Of a stretch of DNA of 64,000 nucleotides, positions 61,252 through 64,000 are shown one piece after another. How positions within the stretch are numbered: the first letter of the stretch is position 1; each line of letters opens with the position of its first letter. Position numbers and translations under genes: made by a program. The DNA is from Parazoarcus communis (GTDB lineage Bacteria > Pseudomonadota > Gammaproteobacteria > Burkholderiales > Rhodocyclaceae): positions 3,658,001 to 3,722,000 of the forward strand of contig NZ_CP022187.1 in the NCBI RefSeq assembly GCF_003111645.1. The letters run 5' to 3'. The notes below the pieces were generated by a model that saw only the letters and a list, made by a program, of their open reading frames with translations, had not been told where the DNA came from and searched no databases.

Positions 61252-62433
61252 ATGCAGATTCCGAGCCTCGACTTCAACCTGGGCGAAACCATCGAAGCCC
61301 TGCGTGACACCTTGCGCGATTTCTGTGCGGCCGAGATTGCGCCGCGTGCGGCCGAGATCGACCGTGTGAACGAGTTCCCCGCCGATCTGTGGAAGAAACT
61401 GGGCGATCTCGGCGTGCATGGCATGACGGTCAGCGAGGAGTACGGCGGCACCGACATGGGCTACCTGGCCCACATCATCGCCATGGAAGAGATCTCCCGC
61501 GCGTCGGCTTCGGTCGGCCTGTCCTACGGCGCGCACTCCAATCTGTGCATCAACCAGATCCGCCGCAACGGCACCGAGGCGCAGCGGCAGAAGTACCTGC
61601 CCAAGCTGATCTCGGGCGATCACGTCGGCGCACTGGCGATGTCCGAGCCCAATGCCGGCTCCGACGTGGTGAGCATGAAGCTGCGTGCCGATCGCAAGGG
61701 CGACCATTTCGTGCTCAACGGCAGCAAGATGTGGATCACCAACGGCGGCGATGCCGACACCCTGGTGGTGTATGCCAAGACTGACATCAACGCCGGCCCG
61801 AGGGGCATTACCGCCTTCATCATCGAGAAGGGCATGAAGGGTTTCACCCATGGCACTCACCTCGACAAGCTCGGCATGCGCGGCTCCAACACCTTCCCGC
61901 TGTTCTTCGACGATGTCGAAGTCCCGCTCGAGAACGTGCTCGGCGGCGAGGCCAATATCGGCCGCGGCGTCAATGTGCTGATGTCCGGTCTCGACTACGA
62001 GCGCGCCGTGCTGTCGGGCGGCCCGCTCGGCATCATGGCGGCGTGCATGGATGCGGTCGTGCCCTACCTGCACGAGCGCAAGCAGTTCGACACCCCGATC
62101 GGCGAGTTCCAGCTCATGCAGGGCAAGGTCGCCGATCTCTACTCCACCTGGAGCGCGTGCCGCGCCTACGCCTATGCCGTCGGCCAGGCCTGCGACCGCA
62201 CCGACCACGCGCGCACCCTGCGCAAGGACGCCGCCGGCGTGATCCTCTACACCGCAGAGAAGGCCACGTGGATGGCGGGCGAGGCGATCCAGACCCTGGG
62301 CGGTGTGGGCTACACCAATGAATACGCCGTCGGCCGCCTGTGGCGCGACGCCAAGCTGTACGAGATCGGCGCCGGCACCAGCGAAATCCGCCGCATGCTG
62401 ATCGGCCGCGAACTGTTCAGCGAAACCGCGTAA
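61252..62433 (+). CDS. ivd: Isovaleryl-CoA dehydrogenase
   Basis: This 393-residue FAD enzyme oxidises isovaleryl-CoA to 3-methylcrotonyl-CoA in leucine catabolism. It has '[20 protein letters not shown]', '[18 protein letters not shown]' and '[20 protein letters not shown]'. The catalytic Glu is at the isovaleryl-type position, Glu250 in '[13 protein letters not shown]', and the usual YEG site reads '[12 protein letters not shown]', as in true isovaleryl-CoA dehydrogenases. GGAGAAGGAG precedes the ATG. mccB follows 12 bases downstream. Confidence 0.95.
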   Translation: MQIPSLDFNLGETIEALRDTLRDFCAAEIAPRAAEIDRVNEFPADLWKKLGDLGVHGMTVSEEYGGTDMGYLAHIIAMEEISRASASVGLSYGAHSNLCINQIRRNGTEAQRQKYLPKLISGDHVGALAMSEPNAGSDVVSMKLRADRKGDHFVLNGSKMWITNGGDADTLVVYAKTDINAGPRGITAFIIEKGMKGFTHGTHLDKLGMRGSNTFPLFFDDVEVPLENVLGGEANIGRGVNVLMSGLDYERAVLSGGPLGIMAACMDAVVPYLHERKQFDTPIGEFQLMQGKVADLYSTWSACRAYAYAVGQACDRTDHARTLRKDAAGVILYTAEKATWMAGEAIQTLGGVGYTNEYAVGRLWRDAKLYEIGAGTSEIRRMLIGRELFSETA

Positions 62434-62445
62434 GCAGGGGGCGAC

Positions 62446-64000
<1,555 letters not shown>

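Overview
The window reads as a high-GC chromosome segment from a betaproteobacterium, most likely Rhodocyclales (Thauera/Azoarcus/Aromatoleum-like). This is inferred from the gene mix: a class I PHA synthase, ubiUVT for oxygen-independent ubiquinone synthesis, several TRAP transporters, the argS-SPOR-dsbA-SDR order, PocR/GGDEF signalling and a leucine-degradation (liu-type) operon. I saw no rRNA, tRNA, CRISPR array, insertion sequence or prophage, so this looks like core plus metabolic-accessory chromosome.

Region 1 (1-14437) is the most distinctive. It is an N-methyl amine demethylation island. It encodes a DmmA-like zinc-ribbon protein, a flavin/[2Fe-2S] reductase and a DUF3445 haem-dependent oxidative N-demethylase subunit. 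These are followed by an acyl-CoA-dehydrogenase-fold protein without the usual catalytic Glu, its own flavin reductase, and a DUF1989-GcvT fusion resembling trimethylamine-N-oxide demethylase (Tdm). After a sensory block (a PAS protein with a degenerate GGDEF, plus a NarX/NarL-like pair) come a second GcvT-like protein, PurU, FolD and FolB. Together they suggest oxidative removal of N-methyl groups onto tetrahydrofolate, then methylene-THF to formyl-THF to formate. No class-B flavin monooxygenase (Tmm) is present here, so the ACAD-like/flavin-reductase pair is a candidate amine N-oxygenase. This is the best candidate for an undescribed system.

Region 2 (14466-24735, mostly minus strand) holds a gamma-glutamyltransferase-family hydrolase, a TauE/SafE permease, a DctMQP TRAP transporter and an Lrp-type regulator. 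It also has an odd protein with a histone-H1-like linker and a C-terminal helix-hairpin-helix domain. The ubiUVT operon follows, with a perfect FNR-like palindrome upstream. Region 3 (24748-30265) has a sodium:solute symporter, a single-chain arginase-ornithine aminotransferase fusion and ubiB.

Region 4 (30294-42000) has argS, a SPOR protein, dsbA, an SDR and a PilZ protein. It continues with a fused TRAP permease and its TAXI receptor, a leaderless BtuF-like protein, an orphan PIN protein and phaC. Region 5 (42009-48685) is an acyl-CoA catabolic cluster. It contains a metallo-beta-lactamase, a MerR/LiuR-like regulator with a clear operator, a thioesterase, a GNAT-beta-carbonic-anhydrase fusion, a thiolase, an acyl-CoA dehydrogenase and an HCCA-isomerase-like protein.

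Region 6 (48696-59932) mixes a frameshifted flavin reductase, a dual GGDEF-EAL protein, a cupin, a fructosamine-kinase-like protein and a DUF3365 c-haem protein. It also carries an eroded FrnE-like fragment, yghU, an AAA-like protein with a broken P-loop beside an MscS channel, and a PocR-PAS-GGDEF protein. Region 7 (60048-64000) is an AraC-type regulator divergent from isovaleryl-CoA dehydrogenase and methylcrotonyl-CoA carboxylase beta subunit; the last gene runs off the window.
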